From Chromera velia (taxonomy: Eukaryota; Sar; Chromeraceae), in contig JAHBMJ010005760.1 in NCBI GenBank assembly GCA_018398765.1, forward strand, positions 1 to 64,000: a stretch of 64,000 nt of DNA, read 5' to 3'. Positions 1 through 15,391 of the stretch are shown piece by piece. The position numbers were made by a program, and so were the translations under genes. Under the pieces are notes generated by a model. The model ran no database searches. It was given only the letters and a program-made list of their open reading frames with translations, and had not been told where the DNA came from. The stretch's first letter is position 1. Each line of letters begins with the position of its first letter.

Positions 1-17
1 GAGAGTCTCTGTTGCAG

Positions 18-76
18 TTGTCGCACTCCTCCCACAGAAGGGAAACGACATCAGCGATTTAGAAAGCATCTTCTAG
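18..76 (+). CDS. Terminal exon of an upstream gene (partial)
   Basis: A good 3' splice site (ctctgttgcag) ends at base 17. It opens a short reading frame ending VALLPQKGNDISDLESIF and a TAG stop at 74-76. An AATAAA lies 70 bases after the stop. This looks like the last exon of a + strand gene whose body lies outside the window. It would be convergent with fibrillarin, which ends at 934 on the other strand. The first two bases complete a codon begun in the previous exon. The peptide is acidic at its end and I do not recognise the family. The exon is short, so the call rests on the splice site, the stop and the polyadenylation signal occurring together. Confidence 0.42.
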
Positions 77-145
77 ATGCAGGGTGTTTAGAGTTGTGAG
101 AGTGAAGCCCCCTCCCGTTGTATGATGCAGGTCTGGCAAAGGGGC

Positions 146-151
146 AATAAA
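146..151 (+). terminator. Polyadenylation signal AATAAA
   Basis: AATAAA occurs 70 bases downstream of the stop of the partial gene at 18-76, followed within 40 bases by T/G-containing sequence. It is the most likely 3' end signal of that gene. Confidence 0.4.
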
Positions 152-211
152 GCATTGTCCTAGACTCATGCACTGCATGATGGCCTATAGACCGATTAAT
201 AATAATAATGG

Positions 212-242
<31 letters not shown>

Positions 243-933
243 ACATCAAACTAGACACCAAAGGAGCACTCCCTGGAGGAGAACCAGTCTATGAAGTGAT
301 CTATTGTGGATGCGTGTGTATCGGCCAGATGCAAACATGCATGGCATTAGTCTCCTTTGTATTCCTCTATCAGACCACCAATCAATACGGTTGACCGAAA
401 AGAGCCTAGGGGGAGGAAAAACTGCTTCCGCTTCGAGTTAAGAGAAGCGAAAAAGAACAATTGCAGGAGCACAACGGGCAAGGAGATGGAGTACGGCTAA
501 GGAGAGGAAAGCAGCAATCCCTCGACCCCCTTTCCCGACTGCACTGGAAGAGAGAAGAATGTGTCTAGTGCTCGACCTTCCCCCCTTCTTGCTTTTTACA
601 GACCGAAGCATCGTATCAGATGCAAACCGGTTGCTGTCCTTCCTGTTTTTTTTCTCTGTCTTTCTGTCGTCCGATTGGAGACGGAAAAAGAAGGGGGGTG
701 GGAAGGGACCAAGGGAGAAAAGAAAACTTTGCAGTGAAATTAGGGCTGCATATGCCTGACTTGAAGACAGAAAGAAAAAGTAAGGAAGGAGAGAGAGAGA
801 GCTTTGCTCATCCATCCATAGCGCACCATATTCCTCCCCCCCCCCCTTTCCCCTTTTTCTATCACGCGAAGATTCGGTGACAGGAAGAAAGAGGGGAAAG
901 AAGGAAGGAAAAAGAAAGTCCAACGAAGCGCCT
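152..933. other. Convergent intergenic region
   Basis: This is the space between the 3' end of the left-hand + strand gene and the fibrillarin stop. It holds an (AAT)n(GAT)n microsatellite at about 196-245, a C run near 836-846 and purine/pyrimidine-biased low-complexity DNA. ORFs here are Ser/Phe- or Lys-rich products of composition, and I see no gene. Confidence 0.5.
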
Positions 934-1141
934 CTACTCCCCCCCTGCCTTGCTCTTCTTCTTCGGCCTGTAGACCCCAATCACCACCGCGTGATCTCTG
1001 TGGTAGGGCTCCAAGGTCAGCTGCTCCCTGGGTTTGCACTTCTCGGCCTTCAGCTTTTCGATCTCAGAGGCGAACACGGCCTCCGGGGCCGCGGTGGAGT
1101 CCACACAGTTGGCCTGCAGGTCGGTCAGTCCGTCCGTATGT

Positions 1142-1176
<35 letters not shown>

Positions 1177-1246
1177 AGTGTGTGTGAGTGTGTGTGTGAG
1201 TGTGTGTGTGTGTGGGGTGTGTGTGTGTGTTGTGTGTGTGTGTGTG

Positions 1247-1277
<31 letters not shown>

Positions 1278-1310
1278 GTGTGTTGTGTGTTGTGTGTTGT
1301 GTGTTGTGTG

Positions 1311-1350
<40 letters not shown>

Positions 1351-2019
1351 GTGTACGTATGCAGTGTGCGTATGTAAACACAGAAAGGAATTCGTGCGTT
1401 TCAGTGTTAGGGTCATGTTCATTCCCTGTCGCGAGAAACTGAGCGTTTTGTCGTGCGGCCTTCAGTGAGTACAAAGGCAGAGTCGCTCAGGAAAATAAAA
1501 GTCAATAGAGGACAATAGAGGAGTACAGAAATAGAAATACACATCCATTACAAGGAGGGTTGCAATCGACGGACGGGAGGAAACTGAAGAAGGGGAGAAG
1601 AAGAGAATGGAAAAGACGGAAAGTGAAACAGCTATGCGGAGTCGACTTCTTCCCCTGCCCTTGCTCACCCAGCCCGCCACACCCATCAGACATGAGAATC
1701 AAACGACATGAGTGAGTGAGTGCATTTACGTTCTATCTGACTGTCTGACCTTGATAGAGATGATGAAGTTGCCCTCGTTCTTGAGGAACATGTGGCAATT
1801 CATGGCCACGATACGGGCCTGATCCGGTTGGGCCACATCTGTCATTTGTTTGTTTTGGGAAAAATGGCAACACAGGTGAGAGCGAGTGAGAAAGAAAGAA
1901 GCCATGGGTCGAATGCATGTTTGTAACAAACAGCGAGCCTGGAATAGGAGAAGAACAAAAACATATGGGGAAAGGGGAAAAAAGGGAAAAAGGAACGAAC
2001 GAACGAACGAACGAACGAA

Positions 2020-2051
<32 letters not shown>

Positions 2052-2933
2052 AATAAAAAAAGAAAAAAAAAAGAACGCGACAGAAAGAAAGACCAAAGAA
2101 CAAAGAGCACAGATTGAAACAACGAGAAAGCAAGAAATATCTCACCTGCGAAGACGACATCACACATCCCGACAAGCATTCTGTACTTGAGAGGAAACCT
2201 CGCATCCTCCACAATCGGGACCACGTTGGGCCTCTTCTTTGCCTGCAGACACACACACACACTCTTATAAACTCATGCACATACACACTCATACATACAC
2301 ACACACATATGATAATACATAGACACAACACACGCACACACACGCGCGCGCGTGCGGAGGGGTGAAGGACAGCTAAAGAGTGCAGGTCCCGTCTCTTCGT
2401 CCCTGAGAGACTTTCTTCCTTTCCTTCTCCCGGCGGACAGACGAACGAAAGAAACGAAGGAAGCAAGAAAGGAAGGAAGGAAGGGCAGGAAGAAGAGAGG
2501 GAGTATTGTTAGAGAGAGCCAACAGACAAACCATGTCGGCAAGACCTCACCCGGAACCGTCAGAGAATTCGAAGACACAAAGACTCACTGACTAGCCTAC
2601 TCAATTTTTTCAGACAAAGTAGACACCATTTTTTTTTTTTTTTTGCGCACTCTCTTGAGGCGGAGAGATTCACACAGAGACAGGCAAATAGATACAAAGA
2701 GACAGAGACAGAGGCAGTGAGAAAAAGAACGCACCATGTTGGTCAGATCTCTGCCGGATCTATGAGAGAATTCGACTGCGTACACAACACCTTCCTGCAT
2801 GGTCGCAGAGACGAGAAAGAAAGAAAGAAAGAAAGAAAAGAAAGAAAGAAAGAAAAGAAAGAAAGAAAGAAAGAAAGAAAGAGAAAGAAAGAGAAAGAAA
2901 GAAAGAAAGAGAAAGAAAGAGAAAGAAAGAAAG

Positions 2934-2964
<31 letters not shown>

Positions 2965-5000
2965 ATGAAAACAAGCCAGCAAGCAACCAGGGTGATGCAC
3001 GAAAGAAAGAAAGAGGGGACTACTTGACCAAAGAGAAACAGGATGGATGGGAAACGAGAGAGACCACATTTCAAGGACAGAACAAGGCGAGAGGATTGAA
3101 TTTTAAAAAATGAAGTTCGTCAAATATTTCATTTCGAACAGAAATGCGCCCAGAAGACAAAGCCGTTTGTTTCACCGGACACCAGCCAAAACAAATCCGC
3201 AAAGGCATCGCACAAAGTCCACAAAGGCATCTTCAGACGACCCTATTCTCCTCAGCCCACCTGTCTACCGAAACCACAACAAAACCGAGGCGGACCGAGA
3301 TAAATCAGTTCCATCCGGCACTTGCCCGCCGACTTACCGGTCCGACCATGTCAGAGACGTGGGAGACGGTCGTGCCAGAGGCGCCTCCTGGAGGAGGACA
3401 GGAAGGCAGAATTGTTTTGTACATTATCTTTTCAGGAAACGCACACCTGATGTGATAGAGTCTTGCATGAGGGGAAAGGAAAGGAACAGGGAGCGCGTTT
3501 GATCTTCGTTCTGTTTTCCTGTAATGAGGAGGGTCACAAACACACGCTTACACACACTCATTCACTCACTCATAAACACACGCACGCAGCACGCATGCTC
3601 GCACACACGAAGCAAGACCAAGGGCGGATTCAGCGTCTGCAGGCTCCACGGTGTGTGCTCTATTCATTGTTCAATTCCCATGGACACAACCACGGACAAT
3701 CAAAAGGCAAGAGGGACACCGACACAAAGACACGGACGGACAAACAGAAAACCAAGCACGCAAAGCGACAGGCAAACAAGCAAGCACAAAAACAAAGACA
3801 CAAACGAGCTGCCACACAGACAGACAGACAGACCGACCAAGGTAGAGGACCCGAGAGCCTGGCTTGATCGGCATATCGCGAACTCCTCCTGCAACGATGA
3901 AAGAAATGAAGGAAGGAAGGAAGGAAGGAAATGGAAGGAGGAGGAAAACAACGACAAACAGGAGACAAAAAAACCCTCGTCCCGAATTTTCTTTGCAGCT
4001 TTCATCGACGATGCATTGAAGAAAGAATCGTCAGCAACAACAGCAACAGTTCCTCCTGTGCTGTGCCAGCCAGATCGTCAAATAAATGCACACTCTTCCG
4101 GGAAAGAAAAAAACGCACGGTTGTCGCACCACAAGATCTGGTCAGTCGACGTGTACCACCGATTATCGCACCAAAAGACACAAGGAGAAGGAAACTCACC
4201 AACGATTGTCGCACCGAGCTTCGAGCGGAAAGGATTCCAGACGCGATACTCGATCTTCTCCCCCTCTTGCTGCGCAGACATAAGAATGAACAAATCCATC
4301 TGAGTATTACCGGCCACCAAAGTGTCTACCTACAAGTGGATTACCCCCCTCTTCCCCCCCCACAAGAAAAAACAAGCGGATCCGTCCAGGTGACAAGAAC
4401 AGAGGGAAGCAAACGGAATCCGGGGGACAAATGCACTGCAGAATGGCTAGATTTTCTGAAGTCTGACAGAGCCTAACACGATGCACAACATAGAGCTAGA
4501 ACAGAACGCTGACAAAATGCCCACACGAGCAGGGACACAACCACTTACCTCAACACTCATCCTCTTCTCTCCATACACTGACTCCCCAGTCACCATGTTT
4601 CTGGTCAGAAGGGCGTCATTCTTACCCTTGGAAAGGAACACCCCCTCAAAGCGGGCGTGGGGCTCCACCACAACCTTTGCAGCCCCAGGACCTCCCTTGC
4701 CCCCCCTGCCCCCTCCCCTCCCACCCCCTCTTCCACGTCCACCGGGAGCCCCCCGACCTCCGCCTCTTCCCCCCCTGTCTCCACCGCCACCGCGCCCTCC
4801 GCCCCGTCCGCCGCCTCTCCCACCTGCAGCAAGCCACGCACGAAACGGAGGTCAATGCAAAGCGAGAAAGCAGACCTGCAGCAGGCACTTTAAGGCACTC
4901 ACCCACCCTTGAAGTCTGTCTTCATAGGACCGCCTCGGCCTCCGCCACCGCCTCCACGGAAGCTTCCACCGCGTCCGCCTCCTCTTCCACGCCCACTCAT
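934..5000 (-). CDS. FBL: Fibrillarin, rRNA 2'-O-methyltransferase (9 exons)
   Basis: Fibrillarin is the methyltransferase of box C/D snoRNPs. It acts in the nucleolus on pre-rRNA and also methylates a histone H2A glutamine. Exons on the - strand are 5000-4907, 4823-4549, 4269-4200, 3888-3838, 3387-3338, 2794-2735, 2242-2146, 1838-1750 and 1113-934. All phases close, giving 321 residues, the usual family length. Residues 1 to about 75 are the Gly/Arg-rich domain (starts [12 protein letters not shown]). Then come [39 protein letters not shown], the SAM-binding [64 protein letters not shown] and the C-terminal [21 protein letters not shown]. The first donor could be GTGGGT (used here, in phase) or the nearby GTGAGT (out of phase). 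The exon 4 donor GTCGGT is unusual. Introns carry long microsatellites. The gene looks intact and single-copy in the window. Confidence 0.96.
1144..1354. repeat. (GT)n microsatellite in fibrillarin intron 8
   Basis: About 210 bases of GT dinucleotides, with interspersed TTG units in the middle, lie 30 bases upstream (genomic left to right) of the last-exon acceptor. Read on the coding strand it is an (AC)n tract inside the intron. Confidence 0.9.
1994..2070. repeat. (GAAC)n and (GAAA)n microsatellite in fibrillarin intron 7
   Basis: Short GAAC repeats are followed by GAAA repeats inside the intron between exons 7 and 8. On the coding strand this is a pyrimidine tract ahead of the exon 8 acceptor. 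Confidence 0.85.
2249..2345. repeat. (CA)n-rich microsatellite in fibrillarin intron 6
   Basis: Imperfect CA repeats with ACTC and ACGC interruptions begin six bases from the exon 7 acceptor. Confidence 0.8.
2813..2966. repeat. (GAAA)n microsatellite in fibrillarin intron 5
   Basis: About 150 bases of GAAA with GAGAAA variants lie between exons 5 and 6. On the coding strand this is a (TTTC)n tract next to the exon 6 acceptor, so it doubles as the polypyrimidine stretch. Confidence 0.9.
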
Positions 5001-5624
5001 TTCGCTTCTTTTTTACGTCTCACCAAAAATGAAACCAAGCCGCCCGTCAAGATTTGAAACACACAGTTAAGAGAGACAGGACTTTGCTCAATGATCACCC
5101 GGTTATTCCAACACCAAGCCTCAATTATGCAGGAAGAGGATATTGTGACAGTGGTGTTTCACTGTTCAACGATCATCAGGTCAGGAAGCTCGCTGTAATC
5201 TGCTGTATGAGGGCTGCTTCTCTTTTTTAGCCCACGCGCACCAGAGACTTTTCGGGGCCTTTCGCGCGCACATTGCGCCAAAAGTTTGCAGACTGTCAGA
5301 ACAACACACTTTCAGTTTTGTCAGAAAAGCGCATGCGCACGCTATGAATACAGAGTTCTGCAACAAAACTTGCACGGGCGTAACGTTGAATCTTTCGATG
5401 CTGTGCTCTGGATCTCTGTAACGACTGTCAACGCAGAGAGAGCCCGTCATATGAAGCATAAGATTCCCTTTTGAGAGAGAGCCTCTCAAGATTCCTAGAA
5501 GTAGAGTGAAACTTCGCGAAAGAGTCGTCAAAAGAGTTGTTGCTAACCCTGGTTCAGTCTGTCTCTCTTCTCTCGGCTTCCCTGTGAGAGTTTGAGCCCC
5601 TGCAAAGGCCCCAAAACCAGGTCG
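5001..5624. promoter_or_regulatory. Shared divergent promoter region
   Basis: Fibrillarin starts leftward at 5000 and the membrane-protein gene starts rightward at 5625, leaving 624 bases that must hold both promoters and 5' leaders. I see no TATA box at a convincing distance from either start. The strand has mixed composition with no repeats, unlike the flanking introns. Confidence 0.5.
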
Positions 5625-8982
<3,358 letters not shown>

Positions 8983-9603
8983 CCGAGAGATTCGTTCGTT
9001 CATGGAGTAAGAGAAGAATGAATATGAAGGAGAGACGGGAAAGGGGCCCTTGAAGGTGCTGGGGAAACCTTCAGGAAGCAGGAGGATGAAAATGGAGGGG
9101 GGGAAATTGAGATCCAAAAAGAAAGTTGATCCCGGACAGTGGGGGCTCATGACACAGCTTTCCTTTTCTTCTCGATCGCCCAGGCTTTCTCTGCAACACA
9201 TGTATCAGGCCTCGCTTTCTGAAAGAGGCAGACGGATGACTCCTGGGCGTGGGGAAGATTTTTGACTGCAGAACAAATGGAGGGTGCACTGAATGATGCA
9301 GGCATGCATGGTTGTTGGTTAGAACGATCTCCCACGCGTGTCGCTTTCTCAGGCGGCTCTGGATGTGGAATCGTTCATGTACAGGAAATGAGAGGAGATG
9401 AATCTCACTGTATTCCCTGATGCGGCTGGTCATGCAGTTGATCACATTTCTGGTTTGTAGAGCAGATTGCATGCAAATTGCAATATTGCAATGAATTCCA
9501 TCTATACACTGTAATTAACTGTAATACACTATAATACACTGGGCCACTGGCAGTTGCTGCTGGAGTAAAAACGTGTCATATACAAAAAAATGTCATATTC
9601 ATA
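8983..9603. other. Intergenic region before the gypsy element
   Basis: This 620-base stretch follows the membrane-protein stop. It holds no repeat or ORF that I can support. The last 100 bases are AT-rich with short direct repeats of the form TAATACACT, just before the element target site. Confidence 0.4.
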
Positions 9604-9608
9604 CAGCA

Positions 9609-9878
9609 TGTTAGCTATATACGGGGCTCTCTGAACTCTAATAGCTAAGATGGGCATTCGAGTTCAGTGACTATAAGTGTTGTAGAAAGTCTAATCTAGG
9701 AGAGTTGTCCTGTTAATTTATCAGTCAGATGCTACCACATCAATCAAGCATGCATGCAGGCAGACTGATCAATTCCGACGTCAGGCCACGTCAGAATTAT
9801 ACAGGCCGTCACTCATAGCGCCGCCACGCCGCCACGCCTTGAGCCCGTCGCTTGCCCGCTGCTCGTGTCCGGCCTATA
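9609..9878 (-). repeat. 3' LTR of the gypsy element
   Basis: This 270-base repeat begins TGTTAGCTATATACGGGG and ends GGCCTATA. It matches 15109-15386 along its whole length apart from scattered changes and one 8-base length difference in the CCACGCCGCCACGCC stretch. Confidence 0.93.
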
Positions 9879-10057
9879 CCTGCCTGCTGCTTGGAGCCGA
9901 TGACCTCGCTCGGCTTCTGCTCTTCTTCTATAGGCTCCCTCTTCGACAGCCCCCTCAAACCGTCGCTCATCACACACCTCATTCTGCACGGATAAGTATA
10001 TCGAACTGCATACACACATACAAGATCGGAGGATAATGTCATACACACTTCATCTAC

Positions 10058-10345
10058 CTAATCTCTTTCATCTATCCTACACTTACAAGCACGCATACCA
10101 CTCCACAGGCCTATCACTTCTGCCCATACTGACTTCACCTCTCTGTTCCTCAACTGCATCCTACACCTGCCCGTTGCTTCTTTCTTTTCTTGTCTTTTCT
10201 TTTCTTTGAATGCGTGCAGTGCTTCTTTGGCGTATGTCAGATTTACAGCAGGGTCCCAGGATGTATTTTCTTTACTCTCTCCTTCCCACCATACCAGATA
10301 GTGTGCCTGCTTGTCTATCTTTCTATGATCGAAAATCTCTTTCAC
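10058..10345 (-). other. Chromodomain-like tail of the gypsy polyprotein (fossil part)
   Basis: The reading frame contains a segment with the chromodomain pattern: a leading hydrophobic/charged strand, then YLVWWEG, then TSWDPAVNL and a basic helix. In chromoviruses this domain follows the integrase and guides insertion to chromatin marks. It is a fragment of a broken element. Confidence 0.6.
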
Positions 10346-10657
10346 TTCATACTCGACCTCTTCTGATGCAGATAATCTGATGGCAGGAGGAGGGTCATCC
10401 TTTTCTCTCTCGTACTTCTTGAGGAAAGAAACATTGATGACATTGGGGCCCCTTACCCCTGCAGGGAAAATCAGCTTATACGCATTGCTCCCTATTTTCT
10501 CTTATACCTCAAACGGTCCATAAAATACAGGCTCAAGCTTCCCGCTTGGCTTCTTACTTCCCTTAAAGTATGCATTGCGCATAAGTAAGAAATCCCCTGG
10601 AGCAAATGAGACTTCTTTTCTATGTGGGTCTACTTGATGAGCTGCTTGCTCTCTTGC

Positions 10658-12172
10658 TCATTCAAATTTCTCCTTTGCCTTCATGATTTCTGCCTCTCTG
10701 CGGTCTGTAAAATCTGCTGCTGGCGGACAGAATGACTTCGAGCGCATGGAGACTGAAGGCAAACGGATGGGGTCACAGCCGTACAAGAAAGAAAAAGGAG
10801 ACATGCCTGTGGCTGGATGCACAGAATCATGATATATAAATTGACATGAACACAACCACCTCAGCCAGTCTGTCTGATTCTCATTCACAAAACAACGCAA
10901 CATCTGTTCAATTGTCTGATTGTCTCTCTCTGTCTGTCCGTCTGACTGTGGGTGTCCTCCTGTGCTCATATTCAGCTTCGTTCCCCACAAACGAGCCAAT
11001 TCCTTCCAGAATGCCGACAAAAAACGAGGATCACGATCACTCACAACTGACTGCGGCATTCTATGCTCGCACACAATGCGCTCGTAGACCACCTCTACAG
11101 TTCCCTCGGCGGTGATTTCTGAGGAGACTGCAGTGAAAGTAGGGGTTTTTGACAGACGGTCAATCACAGAGAGAATCCCATCAACCCATTCTCCTTTGAA
11201 CATCACTCTCAGTAAATCAAACACAAAATCCAAAGAGATTGACTGAAAAGAAAATTCAGGGATAGAGAGAGGTTGGAGCAATCCATGTGGACCAGGTTTC
11301 TCAGTCGGCCTCTTTGCTCTCTGACACGCATCACACTTTCTGACATACTGCTGGACAGAAACATACATATGAGGCCAGTAGAAACTTCCTGCCAGTTTCA
11401 AATATGTCTTCTCTGCCCCCAAGTGACCCCCTGCGGCCATTTTGTGATGCTCATAAATGAGATTCCTTTGCAGTCTCTCTGTAGGGACAGTCAGCCGATT
11501 ATTGAAATAAAGCAATCCATCCTCTATCTGAAAACGAGGGACAATCAGCCGCAAGTGTCGAGGCACCTCTCTATCAGGGTGCTCCATCACTTCCTTCACT
11601 TCTGTCCAGAACTTCTCTTCTTCATAGCCTTTCTTTATCCTCTCTAACAACTCCTCATCCGGCTGCACTCTTGACTCTAGCAACAACAACTGGCAGACTT
11701 CTTTTCTTTCTTTCTCTTCTTCTATTGACTCATGGGTGGTCACCACCGGGTGTCTGCTCAGTGCATCTGCCACTCTGTTTCTTACACCGGGCACATATCT
11801 GGGAGTGATCCCCAACTCGTCGAACATCGAGACGAATCTGCGCATACGTGGAAACATCAGGGTACGGTCAGCAGACACATTGACATACTTGAGAGATTTA
11901 TGATCGGACCACACCTTGGTTATATGACTAACATATGGTCTCCATGATTTTACAGCAAACACACATGCAAGAAATTCTTTATCTCTGATGGGATACTTCA
12001 ATTCTGCCCATGATATTCTACGTGAAGCAAATGCATACAGACGGAGCCATCCAGTCTCAGGGTCTTCTTGTATGAGTGCGGCAGCAAGCGTCTCTGTCGA
12101 TTCACACGCATCCATAAAAATTTCAAATGGACGTGCAGAATCAGGGATGTACAGCTCTACTGTATTCCTCAC
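10658..12172 (-). other. RNase H and integrase region of the gypsy element (fossil part)
   Basis: The N-terminal part matches the RNase H domain that follows gypsy RT (FEIFMDACESTETLAAALIQ, YPIRDKEFLACVFAVKSWRPY, SDHKSLKY). It is followed by the integrase zinc-binding H-H-C-C region (HHKMAAGGHLGAEKTYLKL, CDACQRAKRP) and the catalytic core (SLDFVFDLL, VSDRDPRFLSAFWKEL, STGGHPQSDGQTERDNQTIE). This is the order typical of Ty3/gypsy. Confidence 0.92.
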
Positions 12173-12295
12173 TGCTTCCTTTACTGCCTTAAAGCTCTCT
12201 TCTTCTTTCTTTCCTCACTCAAATGATTTATCTCCCCTCAGCAATGCATACAGAGAACCTGCCTTTTCGCTGAAGCAAGGTACAAAACGTCTCAC

Positions 12296-13452
12296 CTAAT
12301 TTGTAAAACCAAGAAGAGAAAGCACATCGTTCTTGCTCTTAGGGGTGGGCCACTTACTAACTTGTTCAGTCTTGCTCCTCTCTGGATGCACCCCCGTCCA
12401 CGAAATCTTCAGTCCCAGAAAAACAACTTCAGTCTGCATGAAATGACATTTAGAGAGCTTTGCCTTCATACTGTTCTTACCGAGCAACCCCAACACAATC
12501 CGTATATGTTTTTTATGTTCCTCTCTAGTACGTGAATAGATGAGAATGTCATCAAGAAAGACAGACACAAAACGATCGAGGCACGAATAAAGAACATATT
12601 GAATCACTCTCATTCCATGCGGTGGGGCGTTCGTCAACCTAAAAAAGATGACTAGCCACTCAAAGGAACCGTAACGAGTCGTGAAAGCTGTCTTCGGGAT
12701 ATCCTCCTCCCTCATTCTCATCTGATGGTTACCGTAGTACTGACGTAAATCCAGCATCGTGAAAAAGCGTGCCCCATGCAGACGATCAATCAATTCCTGA
12801 GGGTGAGGGAGAGAATATTTATCTTTGATCGTTATTTTATTCAGTCTAGTATAGTCACAGCACATACGTATGGTGCCGTCTTTTTTCTGAACAAAAAGGA
12901 TCGGGGCAGCGTATGGAGACGCTGACAGACGGATGAATCCTTGCTGAAGATATGCACCTATATCTGCCTTCTCAGTTCATCTAACTCTCCGATCGACAAA
13001 TGATAGGGCGGTCGGGCGGGAGGAGAATGACCTGGCTCAAGCTCAATTTTGAAATCCAAATCAGGTCCCCTTGAGGGAGGCAACTCTTTCAATCGATCGG
13101 GAAAGAGAGTCGCATAATCAGCTACAATTTCTTTTATATCAAGCGCAACCTCAGCATCCGGTCGAGAGAGAAATTCACGCATATCTGACAAGTCAGAGGC
13201 CGACCAAACAGGATGATCAGACGGAAGAGAAGATAGAAAATCAGAACCCAAAATCCCCCCATCATTCATTCTCCCCTTTCTTTTTCCCTCACTCACTTCA
13301 GTCATACAGACGTCGTAGGCAGGCTGGCGTGCCGTCTCCAATCGCACGAAATGACAGACGGTACCTCTCTTGATCGCTCGCTTGGCCTGCAAATGCGACA
13401 CAATGGGAGGGCAAGGTCTATTTTCTACACACGCACCCCCCCGGTGATTCAC
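12296..13452 (-). other. Reverse transcriptase region of the gypsy element (fossil part)
   Basis: The upstream segment carries the gypsy pre-RT signature (LPPSRGPDLDFKIELEPG, PPYHLSIGELDELRRQI). The RT segment shows DYTRLNKITIKDKYSLP, FFTMLDLRQYYGNHQ, KTAFTTRYGSFEWLV and the VFLDDILIYSRT active-site motif. The family assignment is secure. Confidence 0.92.
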
Positions 13453-14026
13453 TTCCTTGCCGTCAAAGAAGAAGCGAAGAGAACGAGACCAGTGGCTAAT
13501 TTTAGGTTGATGGACGTCACTCCATTTCTATCCAAAAATGATGTCGTAGCTATCCAAATCAGCAAGCAATGCACCGACTATCTCCCGATACTCTTAAATT
13601 CGGAGGGGCACAGCAAGTGCATACTCACTGACCTCTCGTCTCCTCGGCTCCTTCACGGCGACCCGGCAGTTAAGAGGAGTACCAAACCTCTTGGTCTCCT
13701 TCGACCACGACGTCGTCATTTGGGCTTTAGTGTCTGATCGTCCTCACCCTGGCTATCCGTTTGGATCCATCTATGCGCGCTAGTGATCCACGTCCCCAAG
13801 GTTGAGGAGATCCACCGAATGATGAAGACTGTGCACGTCCCTCACCTCTCCTTCTAGGCGACATCGGTGACCCCAGACTGTCACCTCGCCGACCAGACCT
13901 GCCTCTCACTCCCGACGACTAAGCCCCCTGACTGGCGAAAGGATGCGGAGATAGGTAGGGGGTTGATGCTTGCCAAGGGTAACCCGGAGGCTGCCGGGGA
14001 GACTAGAAAGATCTGGTCTGGGACGT

Positions 14027-15019
14027 CTAAATGGTTTGCATGTGTGGGGGCAACTGGGGTCCGTTGCCGTACTGCCTGACGTGATGGTCCAGCTCTTCAC
14101 ACAGCAAACAATGATGCAGTCTCCGTCTGTTGTCCCACACTGCCTGCGGAATTGTGGGGTGACGTGGTGGCAACCCCGTAGGCCTCCAAGGAGCACCAAA
14201 CCCACACAATTCCATTGGCGCCGGTCCTGTCGGGTTGATCGGCTCCAATACTGTAGGCGTGGGCATGTTTTTCCGCCCCCACTGGCCCTTACAAGAGCTG
14301 ACATCCTGCAGCCAGAGCTCATTGTCAAGGGCCTTCTCCATCGCTTGCTCCAAAGTGATGGGTTCTGCTCGGTCCGTCTCGTACCTGATGATAGGAGGCA
14401 ATCCCTCGATGTAGTCATCAACCAAATCCAACTCGTTGGCTCCTGGGATCTTCAGAACGAGTGTAGAGAAATCCTCGTTGTAGTCAGTGACGGACTCTTT
14501 GCACATGAGGATGAGAACCTTCCTTCTTGCCTTCCTCCACTCATGCTTCTCCTTGTACCTCCCTCTCAGCACTTCACGCACTGCTGGCCAGTCCGCAAAA
14601 CCCTGTCCACGCTTCATCCTCAAGTCAAACCAGTTCTTCAAGGGTGCAGACAGAAAAGTCTTGGCGATTCCCAGTTGACGATGATCAAGGACTTGAGCGT
14701 TGATAAAGTAGTCATCAGTGTCTGTGATGTACCTCTCCGTTTGGTCGCGGCGTCCAGTAAACGTCTTCGGCTTCACCAGAGTGATGCGAGGCACCTGCTC
14801 GCGTTCTTCAACTTCAGGGCCCTGAGGTACAGCAAAAAGAAGTACATCTTCAGCTGGAAAGACAGGCTGTGAAGCAGCGATAGATTGAGCTGCGACCACA
14901 CCTGAAAGAATCTGCTGGATCTGCTGGTTCTTCTTCTGCAAAGCTACAAAACCTTGCTGCAGTGTCGTGAAGCCCTGCTGAAGGTTTTGCAAGGCATTTC
15001 CGACCTGTTTAGAAGTCAA
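14027..15019 (-). other. Gag region of the gypsy element (fossil part)
   Basis: This frame has a coiled N-terminus rich in Gln and Leu, then a retrotransposon gag core (KTFTGRRDQTERYITDTDDY, FLSAPLKNWFDLRM, ILMCKESVTDYNEDFSTLVL, DDYIEGLPPIIRYE). It ends in a short Cys/His segment reminiscent of a zinc knuckle (HHCLLCEELDHHV). It lies just inside the 5' LTR, where gag is expected. Confidence 0.88.
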
Positions 15020-15108
15020 TGGAACGGGAACTGGTTCTATTGAGAAAACTCAATCTGAAGACACTGAGAGAATCAAAACCTGTTCGGAACCTGGCTTTGG
15101 TAACCAAT

Positions 15109-15386
15109 TATTAGCTATATACGGGGCTCTCTGAACTCTAATAGCTAAAATAGGCATTTGAGTTCAGTGACTATAAGTGTCGTAGAAAGTCTGATCAAGG
15201 AGAGTTGTCCTGTTAATTCATCAGTCAGATGCTACCACATCAATCAAGCGTGCATGCAGGTAGACTGATCAATTCCGACGTCAGGCCATGTCAGAATTAT
15301 ACAGGCCGTCACTCATAGCGCCGCCACGCCGCCACGCCACCACGCTTTGAGCCCGTCGCCTGCCCGCTGCTCGTGTCCAGCCTACA
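15109..15386 (-). repeat. 5' LTR of the gypsy element
   Basis: This 278-base repeat is the partner of 9609-9878. Reading on the - strand, the primer-binding site follows it at 15106-15090. The target copy CAGCA lies at 15387-15391. Confidence 0.93.
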
Positions 15387-15391
15387 CAGCA

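Larger units (their letters stand above)
9604..15391 (-). mobile_element. Ty3/gypsy LTR retrotransposon with chromodomain (fossil)
   Basis: The element is bounded by two direct LTRs (9609-9878 and 15109-15386) and a 5-base target duplication, CAGCA, at 9604-9608 and 15387-15391. It reads leftward. Its parts in order are gag (about 15019-14027), a protease/RT linker and RT (13452-12296), RNase H and integrase (12172-10658), and a chromodomain-like segment (10345-10058). A primer-binding site (TGGTTACCAAAGCCAGG on the - strand, 15090-15106) lies two bases inside the right LTR and resembles the initiator-methionine type. The order RT, RNase H, integrase places it in Ty3/gypsy, and the terminal chromodomain suggests a chromovirus-type element. 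The LTRs differ at roughly one base in twenty by eye, so it is fairly recent. The coding region is broken, with several breaks. Confidence 0.93.

Noticed and set aside
1064-1474. Long His-Thr and Cys-Val ORFs over the GT repeat
   Set aside because: They are translations of a dinucleotide microsatellite inside a fibrillarin intron.
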